Below, piece by piece: positions 6,268-13,724 of a stretch of 13,724 nt of DNA. Positions within the stretch are counted from its first letter, which is position 1, and each line of letters begins with the position of its first letter. The notes beneath the pieces were generated by a model that made no database searches, had not been told where the DNA came from, and worked only from the letters and a program-made list of their open reading frames with translations. The stretch is taken from contig JAGDXN010000015.1 in assembly GCA_023256455.1 (NCBI GenBank), positions 19,601-33,324 of the forward strand. The letters are read 5' to 3'. A program made the position numbers and the translations under genes. The stretch is from Cuniculiplasma sp. (GTDB lineage: Archaea > Thermoplasmatota > Thermoplasmata > Thermoplasmatales > Thermoplasmataceae).

Positions 6268-7200
6268 ATGAATTTAAAGAGGTTAGTTTCCATATGCATG
6301 GCTGTAGCATTTCTCCTGAGCCTTTCAGTTGTGGCTGATATGGGTTCCGGTATTCATGATCCGAAAGGTTCATCTTTGAAAGGTCCAATGGGCGAAACAC
6401 CATACCTGATCAGTGATTCTCAGACAGTTGTTATTCTTGTTCACGGATTCGATCCAGGGGATACATCGGGGGCGCCTTCCACAGGTACATGGCATTCCGG
6501 AGTCAATATCTATGGGCAGCTTGCCAGTGCAGGATATTTGGTTGGAAGCGTACAGTATTATGGTGAATTCCAGATTCAATTTAGCAATGGATATACATTT
6601 ACAGACAGTTCTTTCACGGGTTCTTCCAATACACCCATTGGTTCCATTGGAAACGAAATGGGAAATGCACTTGAGGCAATTTTCTCTTCCGGGTACCATA
6701 ATGTGGACATAGTTTCATACAGCATGGGCGGGCTTGTAACTGCATATATGCTGGAGCATTTCGATTTAACCCATATAAATCTGGAAAATCTCATATTTAT
6801 TGCGTCCCCCTTTGACGGTTCCCCTCTGGCAGGCATTGCCCAGTGCCTCGGGCTTTCAGGATACACAGGAACTCAGGTTAACGAGATGAGTTCAGGCTCA
6901 AACTTCCTCAACAATCTGGCACAGTCTGCAGGGAATATACATTCCTACTATGGATCAGCAGTATGGACTGTCTATTCAGGAACATATGACCCATGGTGGG
7001 GATATGTACTGTTTAATGGGGCAAATGATGGAGTGGTCTCAGAACATTCAGCAACCTATTTTGGATATGATCATCTGTACACATTTTCAAGCGATATACA
7101 CACAGCATCGCTGGATGATTTCACATGGTCAGGCATCAGTTATTTCCAGGATCAGTCTGTGGCAAACACAATTCTGGATAATCTGGCAGGGAACTATTGA
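6268..7200 (+). CDS. Secreted alpha/beta-hydrolase, lipase/esterase type
   Basis: A 310-residue protein with an N-terminal signal peptide (basic MNLKR, hydrophobic core ~7-22), so it is exported. The alpha/beta-hydrolase fold shows the oxyanion motif VILVHGFDP with His59-Gly60, as in lipases. The nucleophile elbow VSYSMGG carries Ser152, with Ser in place of the first Gly of GxSxG. The acid residue is probably Asp254 in NGANDGVV, and the catalytic His is probably His278 in SSDIHTASL. The IASPFDGSPLAG stretch after the elbow is typical of triacylglycerol lipases and related acylhydrolases. The mature chain is rich in Ser, Gly, Tyr and Asn, as expected for an extracellular protein of an acidophile. 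It is a single-gene unit. Substrate (lipid ester, other ester or polyester) is not decidable from sequence. Confidence 0.88.
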   Translation: MNLKRLVSICMAVAFLLSLSVVADMGSGIHDPKGSSLKGPMGETPYLISDSQTVVILVHGFDPGDTSGAPSTGTWHSGVNIYGQLASAGYLVGSVQYYGEFQIQFSNGYTFTDSSFTGSSNTPIGSIGNEMGNALEAIFSSGYHNVDIVSYSMGGLVTAYMLEHFDLTHINLENLIFIASPFDGSPLAGIAQCLGLSGYTGTQVNEMSSGSNFLNNLAQSAGNIHSYYGSAVWTVYSGTYDPWWGYVLFNGANDGVVSEHSATYFGYDHLYTFSSDIHTASLDDFTWSGISYFQDQSVANTILDNLAGNY

Positions 7201-7255
7201 TCCATCAGGAGGTAATGGCGGAACCTGTAATACTCAGATCCTGATATTTTTCCCA

Positions 7256-7281
7256 GGCAAAATATACAAAAAATTTTTGCC
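7256..7281 (+). terminator. Stem-loop and T-rich tail after the lipase-like gene
   Basis: GGCAAAA (7256-7262) and TTTTGCC (7275-7281) form a 7-bp stem with a 12-nt loop, 55 nt after the stop codon. T-rich sequence (CTTCTTTGTTCTTTTATA) follows at ~7319-7335. Together they probably end the lipase transcript. The remainder of the 7201-7449 gap holds only very short frames and the next promoter. Confidence 0.4.
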
Positions 7282-7419
7282 AGAGTACGAATAAAAAAAT
7301 GTTAACAAAAAACAGGGCTTCTTTGTTCTTTTATACCAAAAAGTTTTGAATTTTATGGGCCAGAACAAATTTTCCGTGCTTATTTAAAGAAGAAAAAAAG
7401 ATTCACCGGGAAAGGAAAA

Positions 7420-7428
7420 ACATAAAAG
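7420..7428 (+). promoter_or_regulatory. Core promoter of the polD2-GPN operon
   Basis: ACATAAAAG lies 22-30 nt upstream of the ATG at 7450, which has no Shine-Dalgarno sequence directly before it. Another AT box, TTATTTAAAGA, at ~7379-7389 could give a longer leader. Inferred. Confidence 0.4.
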
Positions 7429-7449
7429 CCAACTGGGATATCATGAAAT

Positions 7450-10400
7450 ATGTCCGCCTGGTCTGAGGAAGAATATAAGGAAGCAATGAAAAACAGGGTG
7501 GAACAGTGTTATCGCATTGCCATAGAGGCAAGATCAAGGGGAAAGGATGTTACTGAAAGGGTTGAAATTCCACTGGCAAACGATATGGCAGACCGTGTGG
7601 AAGAACTTCTTGGAATAAGGGGAATAAGCAAGGAAATAAGGGAACTGGCGGAGAAGATGTCAAGGGAGGAGGTCTCCCTTGAAATGGCAAGAAGAATAGC
7701 CGCAAAGTTTGCAAAGGATGGAAAGGAGGCTGCCCTGGATAAGGCAATCAGAACGGGTCTTGCCATACTTACCGAGGGGATTTTAGTTGCACCTCTTGAG
7801 GGGATTTCAAAGGTGTACATAGGGAAAAACCATGATGGTTCAGATTATGTTTCAATCGTTTATGCCGGGCCCATAAGGGGGGCAGGAGGAACTGCCCAGG
7901 CTCTGAGCGTACTTATTGGAGATATAGTGAGAAGGGAACTGGGTATTGGAAAGTTCAAGGCCACAGAGGATGAAATTGAAAGGTATATTGAGGAGATCCA
8001 GGCATATAACAGGGTAAAGCATCTTCAGTATCTTCCCGATGCGGAAGAGATAAGGAGGGTAATGGTCAACTGCCCTGTGTGCATTGACGGTGAGGGCAGT
8101 GAGGATGAGGAAATATCGGGCCACAGGGATATGGAAAGATTTAAAACAAATAAGATCAGGGGTGGAATGTGCCTTGTCCTGTGCGAAGGTCTACTCCAGA
8201 AATCAAAAAAGGTCCTGAAGCATACGGCTGCCCTTGGCATTGAAGACTGGAATTTCCTCAACGAGAGTGGAAAGAGCGGTGGTTCATCCTCTGATAAGAA
8301 AGCCATGAAATTCCTGAGCGATCTTGTGGCGGGAAGGCCGGTGTTCTCCCATCCCAACAGGCCGGGTGGATTCAGGCTCCGATATGGAAGATCCAGGCTT
8401 TCAGGACTTGCAGCTGCATCAATCCATCCTGCAACCATGTTTGTTTTGAGGGATTTCATTGCCACAGGGAGCCAGATAAAAGTTGAGTTGCCTGGAAAAG
8501 CCGCAGCCATAACGCCATGTGATGAAATCGACGGGCCAATGGTTCTTCTTAAGGATGGAAGGCACATTAAGGTAAATGATCAGGAGCAGGCTAAGAAAAT
8601 TGTAAATGATATTGTGCAGATAACCGATCTGGGGGAGATACTCATATCCTATGGGGATTTTCTGGAAAATAACCATGTACTTGAGAAATCTCCCTTCACC
8701 GTGGAGTACTGGAATTTGCTTGCAGAGAGCAAGGGTGTTCCACAAAGGAGGATGAATCCTTTAAATGTTGAGGAGGCTTTCAGGCTTTCTCAGGAATTTT
8801 CCGTTCCTCTCCATCCAAATTTCAATTTTTTCTGGCATGATCTCACAGTAAAAGAGGTAGACAGGCTTGCAGAAATAATAAGGGAATCACTGGAAAATGG
8901 CAGATACCCGGAAATAAACCTTGATCAGGAAATCCACCATATACTGATCAAGCTTGGTGTTGAGTTCACGGAAAATCAGGAAACCATAGTTTTGAATGAC
9001 ATGGGTATCCTTGGGAGAATGTTCAGAGCCTATGAAAAGATCAGTTTCGAAGGCAAAACATGTGACTACTTAGGCAAGATTGCTGGCATAGAAATAAGGG
9101 AAAAATCCCCTGTGAGGGTTGGGGCAAGGCTGGGACGTCCCGAGAAGGCTGGAGACAGGAAGATGAAGCCAAAGGTACATGCCCTTTTCCCCATCGAAAG
9201 CCTGGGAAGTGCAAGAAGATCCATCATAGACGCCTCGACAAAAACTGACGGGAATTACAGTGTGGAGATAAATGCCAGGGAGTGCCTGTCATGCCGTAAT
9301 ATCACGGCAGAAATCATATGCCCAAATTGTGGCGGAAAGACAAAAAGCCTAGGGGATTACAGAAAGATGGAATTGAATATAAAAGAAATTCTTGAGAGAT
9401 CTTCCACAAGAATAGACATTGACATGAGGGACGTTAAGGATCTTAAGGGAGTCAAAAAGCTTATGTCCAGCGGCAAATGTGCAGAGCCTCTGGAAAAGGG
9501 CATATTGAGGGCATATCACGATATTTCTGTGAACAAGGACGGAACATGCAGATATGATATGAGCGATGTTCCCGTAACCCATTTTTTCACATCTGAAATA
9601 AGGCTGCCTGAAATGAAGGCAAGGGAGCTTGGATATGAGCCTGGAGAGAATGAAATATTCACACAGGATATCATAATACCATGGAACAGTGCAGAATATC
9701 TCTTCAGGGTTTCAAAATTTGTTGACGATCTCCTGGAAAGGTACTATGGAATGGAGCCCTATTACAGATGCGAAAACCCTGAGGATCTCATAGGCCATAT
9801 TGTCATAGGACTTGCCCCACACACATCGGGCGGAATTGCAGGAAGAATAATAGGCTTCTCCAATGTAAACGCAGGATATGCCCATCCCTTTTACCATGCC
9901 GCAAAGAGAAGGAATTGCGACGGGGATGAGGATTCCATAATGCTTCTCATGGACGGTTTGCTCAACTTTTCAAGGGATTTCCTTCCATCAACAACAGGGG
10001 GTCTAATGGATGCACCCCTCGTAATGACTCTTCTTCTAAAGCCAGATGAGGTTGACAAGGAGGCACTGAATGTTGACAGCATGGGAAAGTATCCACTGGA
10101 ATTTTACCTCGCAACTGAGAAAAATTTGAAGCCTGCTGAAATAGAAAAAATCATGCGCCCAATAAAGTATATGGTTGAAGAAAAAGGCACGGCAAGGGGC
10201 ATATCCCATATGTTCTCCACATCGGATATTAACAGCGGGGTCCTCTTATCATCCTATAAAACACTCCTGACAATGGGGGACAAGATAAAGAATCAGCTGG
10301 AACTGGCAAGAATCATAAGGGCGGTGGATGCAAACGATGTTGCTGGAAGGCTCATAAACTCCCATTTCCTTCCAGATATGTTTGGCAATTTCAGGGGTTT

Positions 10401-10704
10401 CTTCTCGCAGGAAATCAGGTGCACAAAGTGCAATTCCAAGTTCAGAAGGGTACCTTTATCGGGAAAATGCTATAAGTGTGGGCAGGCCAGCCTTACACTT
10501 ACAATACACAGGGGTGGAATAGTGAAATATATGGAAGAAACAAGAAAAATAGTTGAAAATTTTGAACTTGATGAGGCACTCAGGTACAGGATTGAAAATC
10601 TTTTCAGAACCATTGAAAGTTCCTTTAATTTCCCAGAAAAGGAAAAGGAAGATACAAACAATCTTGATCTTTTCCAGGAAAATGAGGAGGAGATAGAAGC
10701 ATGA
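7450..10704 (+). CDS. polC: DNA polymerase D (family D), large subunit DP2
   Basis: DP2 is the catalytic subunit of the archaeal replicative polymerase PolD; with the small subunit DP1 (not in this window) it copies DNA at the fork. The 1084 residues are close to the length of intein-free homologues. The N-terminal part has GPIRGAGGTAQALSVLIGD, then the conserved NCPVCIDGEG...NKIRGGMCLVLCEG block. A first zinc site is C612-x2-C615-x8-C624-x2-C627. The catalytic double-psi-barrel region has APHTSGGIAGRIIGFSNVNAGYAHPF and the acidic loop NCDGDED (Asp824, Asp826, Asp828; many homologues read NADGDED). A second zinc site near the C-terminus uses C991, C994, C1007, C1010. A short acidic tail (NLDLFQENEEE) follows and may or may not contain a PCNA-binding motif. 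No intein interrupts the NCDGDED block. The TGA overlaps the ATG of the GPN-loop GTPase gene by 4 nt. Confidence 0.98.
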   Translation: MSAWSEEEYKEAMKNRVEQCYRIAIEARSRGKDVTERVEIPLANDMADRVEELLGIRGISKEIRELAEKMSREEVSLEMARRIAAKFAKDGKEAALDKAIRTGLAILTEGILVAPLEGISKVYIGKNHDGSDYVSIVYAGPIRGAGGTAQALSVLIGDIVRRELGIGKFKATEDEIERYIEEIQAYNRVKHLQYLPDAEEIRRVMVNCPVCIDGEGSEDEEISGHRDMERFKTNKIRGGMCLVLCEGLLQKSKKVLKHTAALGIEDWNFLNESGKSGGSSSDKKAMKFLSDLVAGRPVFSHPNRPGGFRLRYGRSRLSGLAAASIHPATMFVLRDFIATGSQIKVELPGKAAAITPCDEIDGPMVLLKDGRHIKVNDQEQAKKIVNDIVQITDLGEILISYGDFLENNHVLEKSPFTVEYWNLLAESKGVPQRRMNPLNVEEAFRLSQEFSVPLHPNFNFFWHDLTVKEVDRLAEIIRESLENGRYPEINLDQEIHHILIKLGVEFTENQETIVLNDMGILGRMFRAYEKISFEGKTCDYLGKIAGIEIREKSPVRVGARLGRPEKAGDRKMKPKVHALFPIESLGSARRSIIDASTKTDGNYSVEINARECLSCRNITAEIICPNCGGKTKSLGDYRKMELNIKEILERSSTRIDIDMRDVKDLKGVKKLMSSGKCAEPLEKGILRAYHDISVNKDGTCRYDMSDVPVTHFFTSEIRLPEMKARELGYEPGENEIFTQDIIIPWNSAEYLFRVSKFVDDLLERYYGMEPYYRCENPEDLIGHIVIGLAPHTSGGIAGRIIGFSNVNAGYAHPFYHAAKRRNCDGDEDSIMLLMDGLLNFSRDFLPSTTGGLMDAPLVMTLLLKPDEVDKEALNVDSMGKYPLEFYLATEKNLKPAEIEKIMRPIKYMVEEKGTARGISHMFSTSDINSGVLLSSYKTLLTMGDKIKNQLELARIIRAVDANDVAGRLINSHFLPDMFGNFRGFFSQEIRCTKCNSKFRRVPLSGKCYKCGQASLTLTIHRGGIVKYMEETRKIVENFELDEALRYRIENLFRTIESSFNFPEKEKEDTNNLDLFQENEEEIEA

Positions 10705-11504
10705 AGGGATCAATTTTCGTTACAGGGCCCGCAGGAACAGGAAAATCATCTCTGTGCGGATCAATGAAGGAGTGGTTCACCCTGAATGGTATGGATTCTG
10801 CCATTGTCAATCTTGATCCCGGGGCAGAGTTCATCCCCTATGAGGCTGACGTGGATATAAGAGAATGGATTGTTATTTCAAGCATAATGAGCGAATTCAA
10901 TCTGGGACCAAACGGCGCCCAGGTAGTTGCTGCCGATCTGATTATAGAAAATGTGGACAAGATAAAGGAAATTCTGGAAGAACTTGATGATTATTACGTT
11001 ATATTTGACACTCCTGGCCAGATTGAGCTTTTCACCTTAAGAACATCATCACCCATTCTTGTTGATGTCCTTGGTGGAAAAAAATCCATGATTGCCTTTG
11101 TTGGGGATGCGTCCGTATCATCAAGCCCATCAGGCCATATATCACAGAAGCTCATATATGCCTCTGTACTCACAAGATTCTTCAAACCCACACTCTTTGT
11201 TTTGAATAAAAAGGATCTTGTGGAGGAGGGAAGGATGGAAAGAATCATGGAGTGGGAGAGCGATCCAGATTCACTCATTGATGATTTCATGGCAGAGAAG
11301 GGTGAAATGAGGAAGGATTATTTCTACAATGTCCTGAACGCATTCAACGACAGCGGACTGAGCAGCAAAATCATTCCTGTATCGTCCAAGAACATGGAAG
11401 GGATGGAGGATATATATTCCGAAATGTCTCTATTTGTGGGTGGGGGCGAAGATGATGACACACTGTACAGGGAAGAAAATTACGATGATGACGATGAGGA
11501 GTAG
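10701..11504 (+). CDS. GPN-loop GTPase (archaeal Gpn/ATP-GTP-binding protein family)
   Basis: A 267-residue homodimeric-type GTPase of the GPN family; eukaryotic relatives assist RNA polymerase assembly and nuclear import, while the archaeal role is not settled. The P-loop is GPAGTGKSS (G9-S17, Lys15). The signature Gly69-Pro70-Asn71 lies in NLGPNGAQ. Switch motif DTPGQIE starts at Asp103, the base-specificity motif NKKD spans 169-172, and SSK near 236 serves as G5. The C-terminus is very acidic (YDDDDEE), a tail not needed for the fold. The start overlaps the DP2 stop (ATGA) and is preceded by a Shine-Dalgarno-like GGAGGAG (~10686-10692), so the two genes are co-transcribed and probably translationally coupled. 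This places a GTPase of uncertain archaeal function with the replicative polymerase. Confidence 0.95.
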   Translation: MKGSIFVTGPAGTGKSSLCGSMKEWFTLNGMDSAIVNLDPGAEFIPYEADVDIREWIVISSIMSEFNLGPNGAQVVAADLIIENVDKIKEILEELDDYYVIFDTPGQIELFTLRTSSPILVDVLGGKKSMIAFVGDASVSSSPSGHISQKLIYASVLTRFFKPTLFVLNKKDLVEEGRMERIMEWESDPDSLIDDFMAEKGEMRKDYFYNVLNAFNDSGLSSKIIPVSSKNMEGMEDIYSEMSLFVGGGEDDDTLYREENYDDDDEE

Positions 11505-11507
11505 AAA

Positions 11508-11516
11508 GATATATAA
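11508..11516 (+). promoter_or_regulatory. TATA-like box for the PadR-type regulator
   Basis: GATATATAA begins just after the GTPase stop codon and lies 16-24 nt before the ATG at 11532. The spacing suits a start at ATG 11535 or 11544 rather better than at 11532. No Shine-Dalgarno sequence is present. Inferred. Confidence 0.45.
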
Positions 11517-11531
11517 CAAACTTATCTATAC

Positions 11532-11900
11532 ATGATGGAAAAGATGCCGGTAAATGGGGGCAATATATCAGAAGAGAAGATCATAAGAGGGCTCCTCAGT
11601 CTTTATATTTTAAGGGAAATATCCATTTCCCCCTGCCATGGATATGATCTTCAGCAAAGAATAGAGAAAAAGACGGGAATGGATCTTCCCCCTGGGACTG
11701 TATATGTTCTTTTAAAAAGCTTGAAGGAGAGGAATTTCCTGAATGCTGAAAGGGAGACCAACGAAAGGAATCAGGAAATATTTGTGTACACCATAACCGA
11801 TGATGGAATTAATTTTCTCAAAGACCATTATATGGCCTTAAGGATTGCCAGGGGAATGATAGACGATCTTCTCATGACCGCAGAGAATCTGAATAGATAA
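11532..11900 (+). CDS. PadR-family winged-helix transcriptional regulator
   Basis: The 122-residue protein has the compact winged helix of the PadR family, repressors that usually respond to small molecules or drugs and often sit beside exporters. Typical elements are the helix IIRGLLSLYILREI, the segment HGYDLQQRIEKKTGMDLPPGTVYVLLKSLKERNFL, whose PPGTVY..L..L is the recognition-helix hallmark (family: S.GTLYP.L..LE), and the wing with NERNQEIFVYTITDDGINFL (family: R..R.YYxLTxxG). A short C-terminal helix probably serves dimerization. Three closely spaced Met codons (11532, 11535, 11544) make the exact start uncertain. It is followed after 30 nt by the binding-protein-like gene and then the MFS gene, so it probably regulates them, though a separate TATA-like box precedes the next gene. 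Confidence 0.88.
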   Translation: MMEKMPVNGGNISEEKIIRGLLSLYILREISISPCHGYDLQQRIEKKTGMDLPPGTVYVLLKSLKERNFLNAERETNERNQEIFVYTITDDGINFLKDHYMALRIARGMIDDLLMTAENLNR

Positions 11901-11904
11901 ATTA

Positions 11905-11914
11905 TTTATATATA
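11905..11914 (+). promoter_or_regulatory. Core promoter of the binding-protein/MFS gene pair
   Basis: TTTATATATA lies 17-26 nt before the ATG at 11931, immediately after the PadR stop, with no Shine-Dalgarno sequence. It could be the site where the PadR protein acts. Inferred. Confidence 0.5.
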
Positions 11915-11930
11915 GTTGAAATAACTGGGT

Positions 11931-12596
11931 ATGGCGATAAAAGTAATGGCTGCACCGGGACCGGTATGTTTCCCCATAATTGCAGCAAGGGACGAAGAGT
12001 TTGAAATAGTTTTTTCAAAGGAAGGAAAGGCAGATATTGTTATAGATTCATCTGTGAGCCTCATAAAGAGGGGCCTTCCCATAGACATGATCCTCCTGAA
12101 GGGATTGAGTATGGTCTATCCTGACTTTGGAAAAAAACTCATACTTTGGAGAAAGGGAAGTGCCAATGATTACGTGGCAAGGGCAATCATTGGAAAGGAG
12201 AATCTTGGCACGGAAATCATATATACTGAAAACCAGCAGGATATAATGGCCTTTCTGAAAGAGGGAAAGGCAGACAGCGCTATTCTACCCGTAACTGCTC
12301 CCATGAAGGGAATAACCCTGGAGGAAAGGGCGGCAAAATCTGGCATATATGTGCCGGGAAGCTGCTCCGCAAACCTGGATATGAAATATGCAGATCAGTT
12401 CAAAGATGCCTATATGAAGGGAATTGAAAGCTTCAGGAAGGATCCGGAAAAAACCGCAGAGTATGTTCTGTCCAGGCTTCCAAACAAATTCAGTGTGGAT
12501 TTCATTTATGAAAGCATCCAAAAGATGGTTCCTGTAATGAAGGAACCAGAAGACTACTCTGTCCTCAAAGAGGAAATACTCAATGGAAAACAGTAA
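11931..12596 (+). CDS. Cytosolic protein with type-2 periplasmic-binding-protein-like fold (DUF3834-like)
   Basis: A 221-residue protein without signal peptide, lipobox or membrane helix. Its architecture resembles substrate-binding proteins of the NMT1/SsuA type. An N-terminal strand (MAIKVMAAPGPVCFPIIAAR) leads to the KADIVIDSSVSLIKRGLPIDMILL stretch, as in the first lobe of such proteins. A second-lobe segment follows with EKADSAILP-like wording (KEGKADSAILPVTAP), and the helical C-terminus (EKTAEYVLSRLPN) resembles the helices of these binding proteins. I believe it falls in the archaeal family DUF3834, described as related to solute-binding lipoproteins, but I cannot run the search. It starts 30 nt after the PadR gene and overlaps the MFS gene by 14 nt. 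A cytosolic ligand-binding role in sensing or in handing a substrate to the transporter is inference; ligand unknown. Confidence 0.7.
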   Translation: MAIKVMAAPGPVCFPIIAARDEEFEIVFSKEGKADIVIDSSVSLIKRGLPIDMILLKGLSMVYPDFGKKLILWRKGSANDYVARAIIGKENLGTEIIYTENQQDIMAFLKEGKADSAILPVTAPMKGITLEERAAKSGIYVPGSCSANLDMKYADQFKDAYMKGIESFRKDPEKTAEYVLSRLPNKFSVDFIYESIQKMVPVMKEPEDYSVLKEEILNGKQ

Positions 12597-13724
12597 ATCT
12601 TACGTACCTTCATTCCTTACCACAGTTCTCATAATTCTTTCAATGACCTTTGCAGTAAGGTCAAGCAATAATATGTTCATAACATCCACACCCCTTCTTG
12701 CCAGATATACATTTGATTTTACAAAATTCCAGATAGGGATGCTTGCATCCCTGACTGCACTTACAATGTTCATTATGAGCACATTCATAAATGCCCCTCT
12801 TGAATCCAGAAGGAGAAGGAAAGTGTTCATAGGTTCATCCCTTCTCTATGCAATCATATTTCCATTTTTCGCATTCTCCAACTTTTTAACACTGTGGATT
12901 GTCATGGCGGTTGCAGGGTTCTCCCTTGGATCGGTAATGCCAAACATCATTACGTCTGCAAGCCTTTTTAAGGACAGAGCGGTAAGAGAAAGGATCCTTT
13001 CCCTTTACACGCTAACACTGAGCCTTTCCCTGATTCTTGGACCATATATAGAAAGTGAAATACTCAAGTATGTGCCCCTTGAGCAGTCCTTCCTCATATT
13101 TTCCATATTTCCCGTAATTGCATTGATAGATTCAGTTTTCATAAAATTCCCGGAGGAAAGGAAAAAGGAGATTAAGGGTTTTGATCTTTCTGTTGTTAAG
13201 AACAGTGGTTTTATAATAGCCCTTCTTAACATATTGACATATAATGTTCCCTTCGCTCTTCTCACTACCTATGGAGGACTGTTTGGCAAGTCTGACTTTG
13301 GCCTGGATTATTCCGTCATAAATCTTACATTCAGCGCCTTTTTCCTCACCTCTTTCCTTTCAAGGCTTGCTTTTACAGTGGTTGCACCACAGAAACTCGC
13401 CCCACTCATGGTCATTTCCGTATCTCTCACAGCCATTGGGTTAACCATTCTCTCAAAGGCACCAACCTATCTCATATACACCATAGCGTTCCTGATACTT
13501 GGCATCCCACACGGATTTACCTATCCTGTGTCTGTAATGAGCATTACCCGGGCCTTTCCACCGGAGAACAGGAATGCAGCCAACTCATACTTCTTCTCCA
13601 TCATGATGGCAATAGGCGTCGTGATGCCTTTTGTTTCGGGAGAAGTGGTAAGCCTGATTGGATACAGGAACTCATTCCTGGTGGTTGTTCCCGTGGTTCT
13701 CATAGTTTTCATTGTGCTGGCCTT
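12583..13724 (+). CDS. MFS-family transporter (3' end outside window)
   Basis: This frame begins at ATG 12583 inside the previous gene and runs without a stop to the window edge, giving ~380 residues. It reads as eleven or so hydrophobic helices, starting SFLTTVLIILSMTFAV, with short loops. The basic loop after the second helix (NAPLESRRRRKVFIG) is the degenerate motif A of the major facilitator superfamily (GxLaDRxGRRxxl). Gly-rich transmembrane stretches (AVAGFSLGSVMPN, GIPHGFTYPVSVMSI) and the helix SYFFSIMMAIGVVMPFVSGEVV fit the drug:proton antiporter type. GAGG at 12570-12573 with a 9-nt spacer is a usable Shine-Dalgarno sequence. The 14-nt overlap with the binding-protein gene and the PadR gene upstream suggest a regulated efflux or uptake unit. 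Substrate unknown; codon use matches the neighbours. Confidence 0.9.
   Translation, partial: MENSKSYVPSFLTTVLIILSMTFAVRSSNNMFITSTPLLARYTFDFTKFQIGMLASLTALTMFIMSTFINAPLESRRRRKVFIGSSLLYAIIFPFFAFSNFLTLWIVMAVAGFSLGSVMPNIITSASLFKDRAVRERILSLYTLTLSLSLILGPYIESEILKYVPLEQSFLIFSIFPVIALIDSVFIKFPEERKKEIKGFDLSVVKNSGFIIALLNILTYNVPFALLTTYGGLFGKSDFGLDYSVINLTFSAFFLTSFLSRLAFTVVAPQKLAPLMVISVSLTAIGLTILSKAPTYLIYTIAFLILGIPHGFTYPVSVMSITRAFPPENRNAANSYFFSIMMAIGVVMPFVSGEVVSLIGYRNSFLVVVPVVLIVFIVLA

Noticed and set aside
7208..7244. Perfect GGAGG followed by ATG at 7215
   Set aside because: The frame stops after nine codons (TGA at 7242-7244) and lies between the lipase stop and its terminator region; too short to support.
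7355..7387. Short ATG frame after a TATA-like TTTATACC
   Set aside because: Only ten codons before a stop; probably part of the AT-rich leader upstream of the DP2 gene.
9780..9960. Possible intein in DP2
   Set aside because: The conserved block runs through without an insertion and the total length matches intein-free proteins.
12600..13712. Minus-strand frames at 12600-12830, 13005-13265 and 13521-13712
   Set aside because: They are shadows of the plus-strand MFS gene, which is open from 12583 to the window edge with a continuous transmembrane pattern.

Overview
The window comes from the chromosome of a euryarchaeon, most likely a member of the Thermoplasmatales (Ferroplasma/Picrophilus/Cuniculiplasma-like acidophiles). 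Four things point there: a PolD large subunit (DP2) without an intein, an archaeal GPN-loop GTPase, Arg codons that are almost all AGA/AGG together with frequent ATA (Ile), and short leaderless-style promoters in which a TATA-like box sits about 22-30 nt before the ATG. The genus cannot be decided from the sequence alone. No rRNA, tRNA, CRISPR array, IS element or integrase is visible.

Layout. (1) 1-644 (+): 3' part of an electron-transfer flavoprotein alpha subunit gene, cut by the window edge. It converges with, and overlaps by 20 nt, a seven-helix membrane protein gene (625-1266, -). (2) 1324-1863 (+): a GNAT acetyltransferase, divergent from the membrane protein gene across a short and strikingly symmetric promoter. 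(3) 1936-4191 (-): a two-gene unit, a secreted membrane-anchored phosphoesterase of the acid phosphatase/phospholipase C type followed, with abutting stop and start codons, by a small membrane protein with two EGxE repeats. (4) 4427-6031 (+): CTP synthase (pyrG). It is preceded by a possible 43-codon upstream ORF that overlaps its start codon and contains a long inverted repeat. (5) 6268-7200 (+): a secreted lipase/esterase-type alpha/beta hydrolase behind an AT-rich upstream region with repeats. (6) 7450-11504 (+): DNA polymerase D large subunit and a GPN-loop GTPase in a 4-nt-overlapping operon. (7) 11532-13724 (+): a PadR-type regulator, a cytosolic protein with a periplasmic-binding-protein-like fold, and an MFS transporter that runs off the window.

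How the genes may work together. The ETF, pyrG and polD/GPN parts are core metabolism and replication. Two exported hydrolases, a phosphoesterase and a lipase-like enzyme, suggest scavenging of organic matter outside the cell. The last cluster looks like a regulated transport or efflux cassette: a small-molecule-type repressor, an unusual signal-less ligand-binding-like protein and an exporter, tightly packed. That cassette, the phosphoesterase/EGxE pair and the pyrG upstream ORF are the parts most worth following up.
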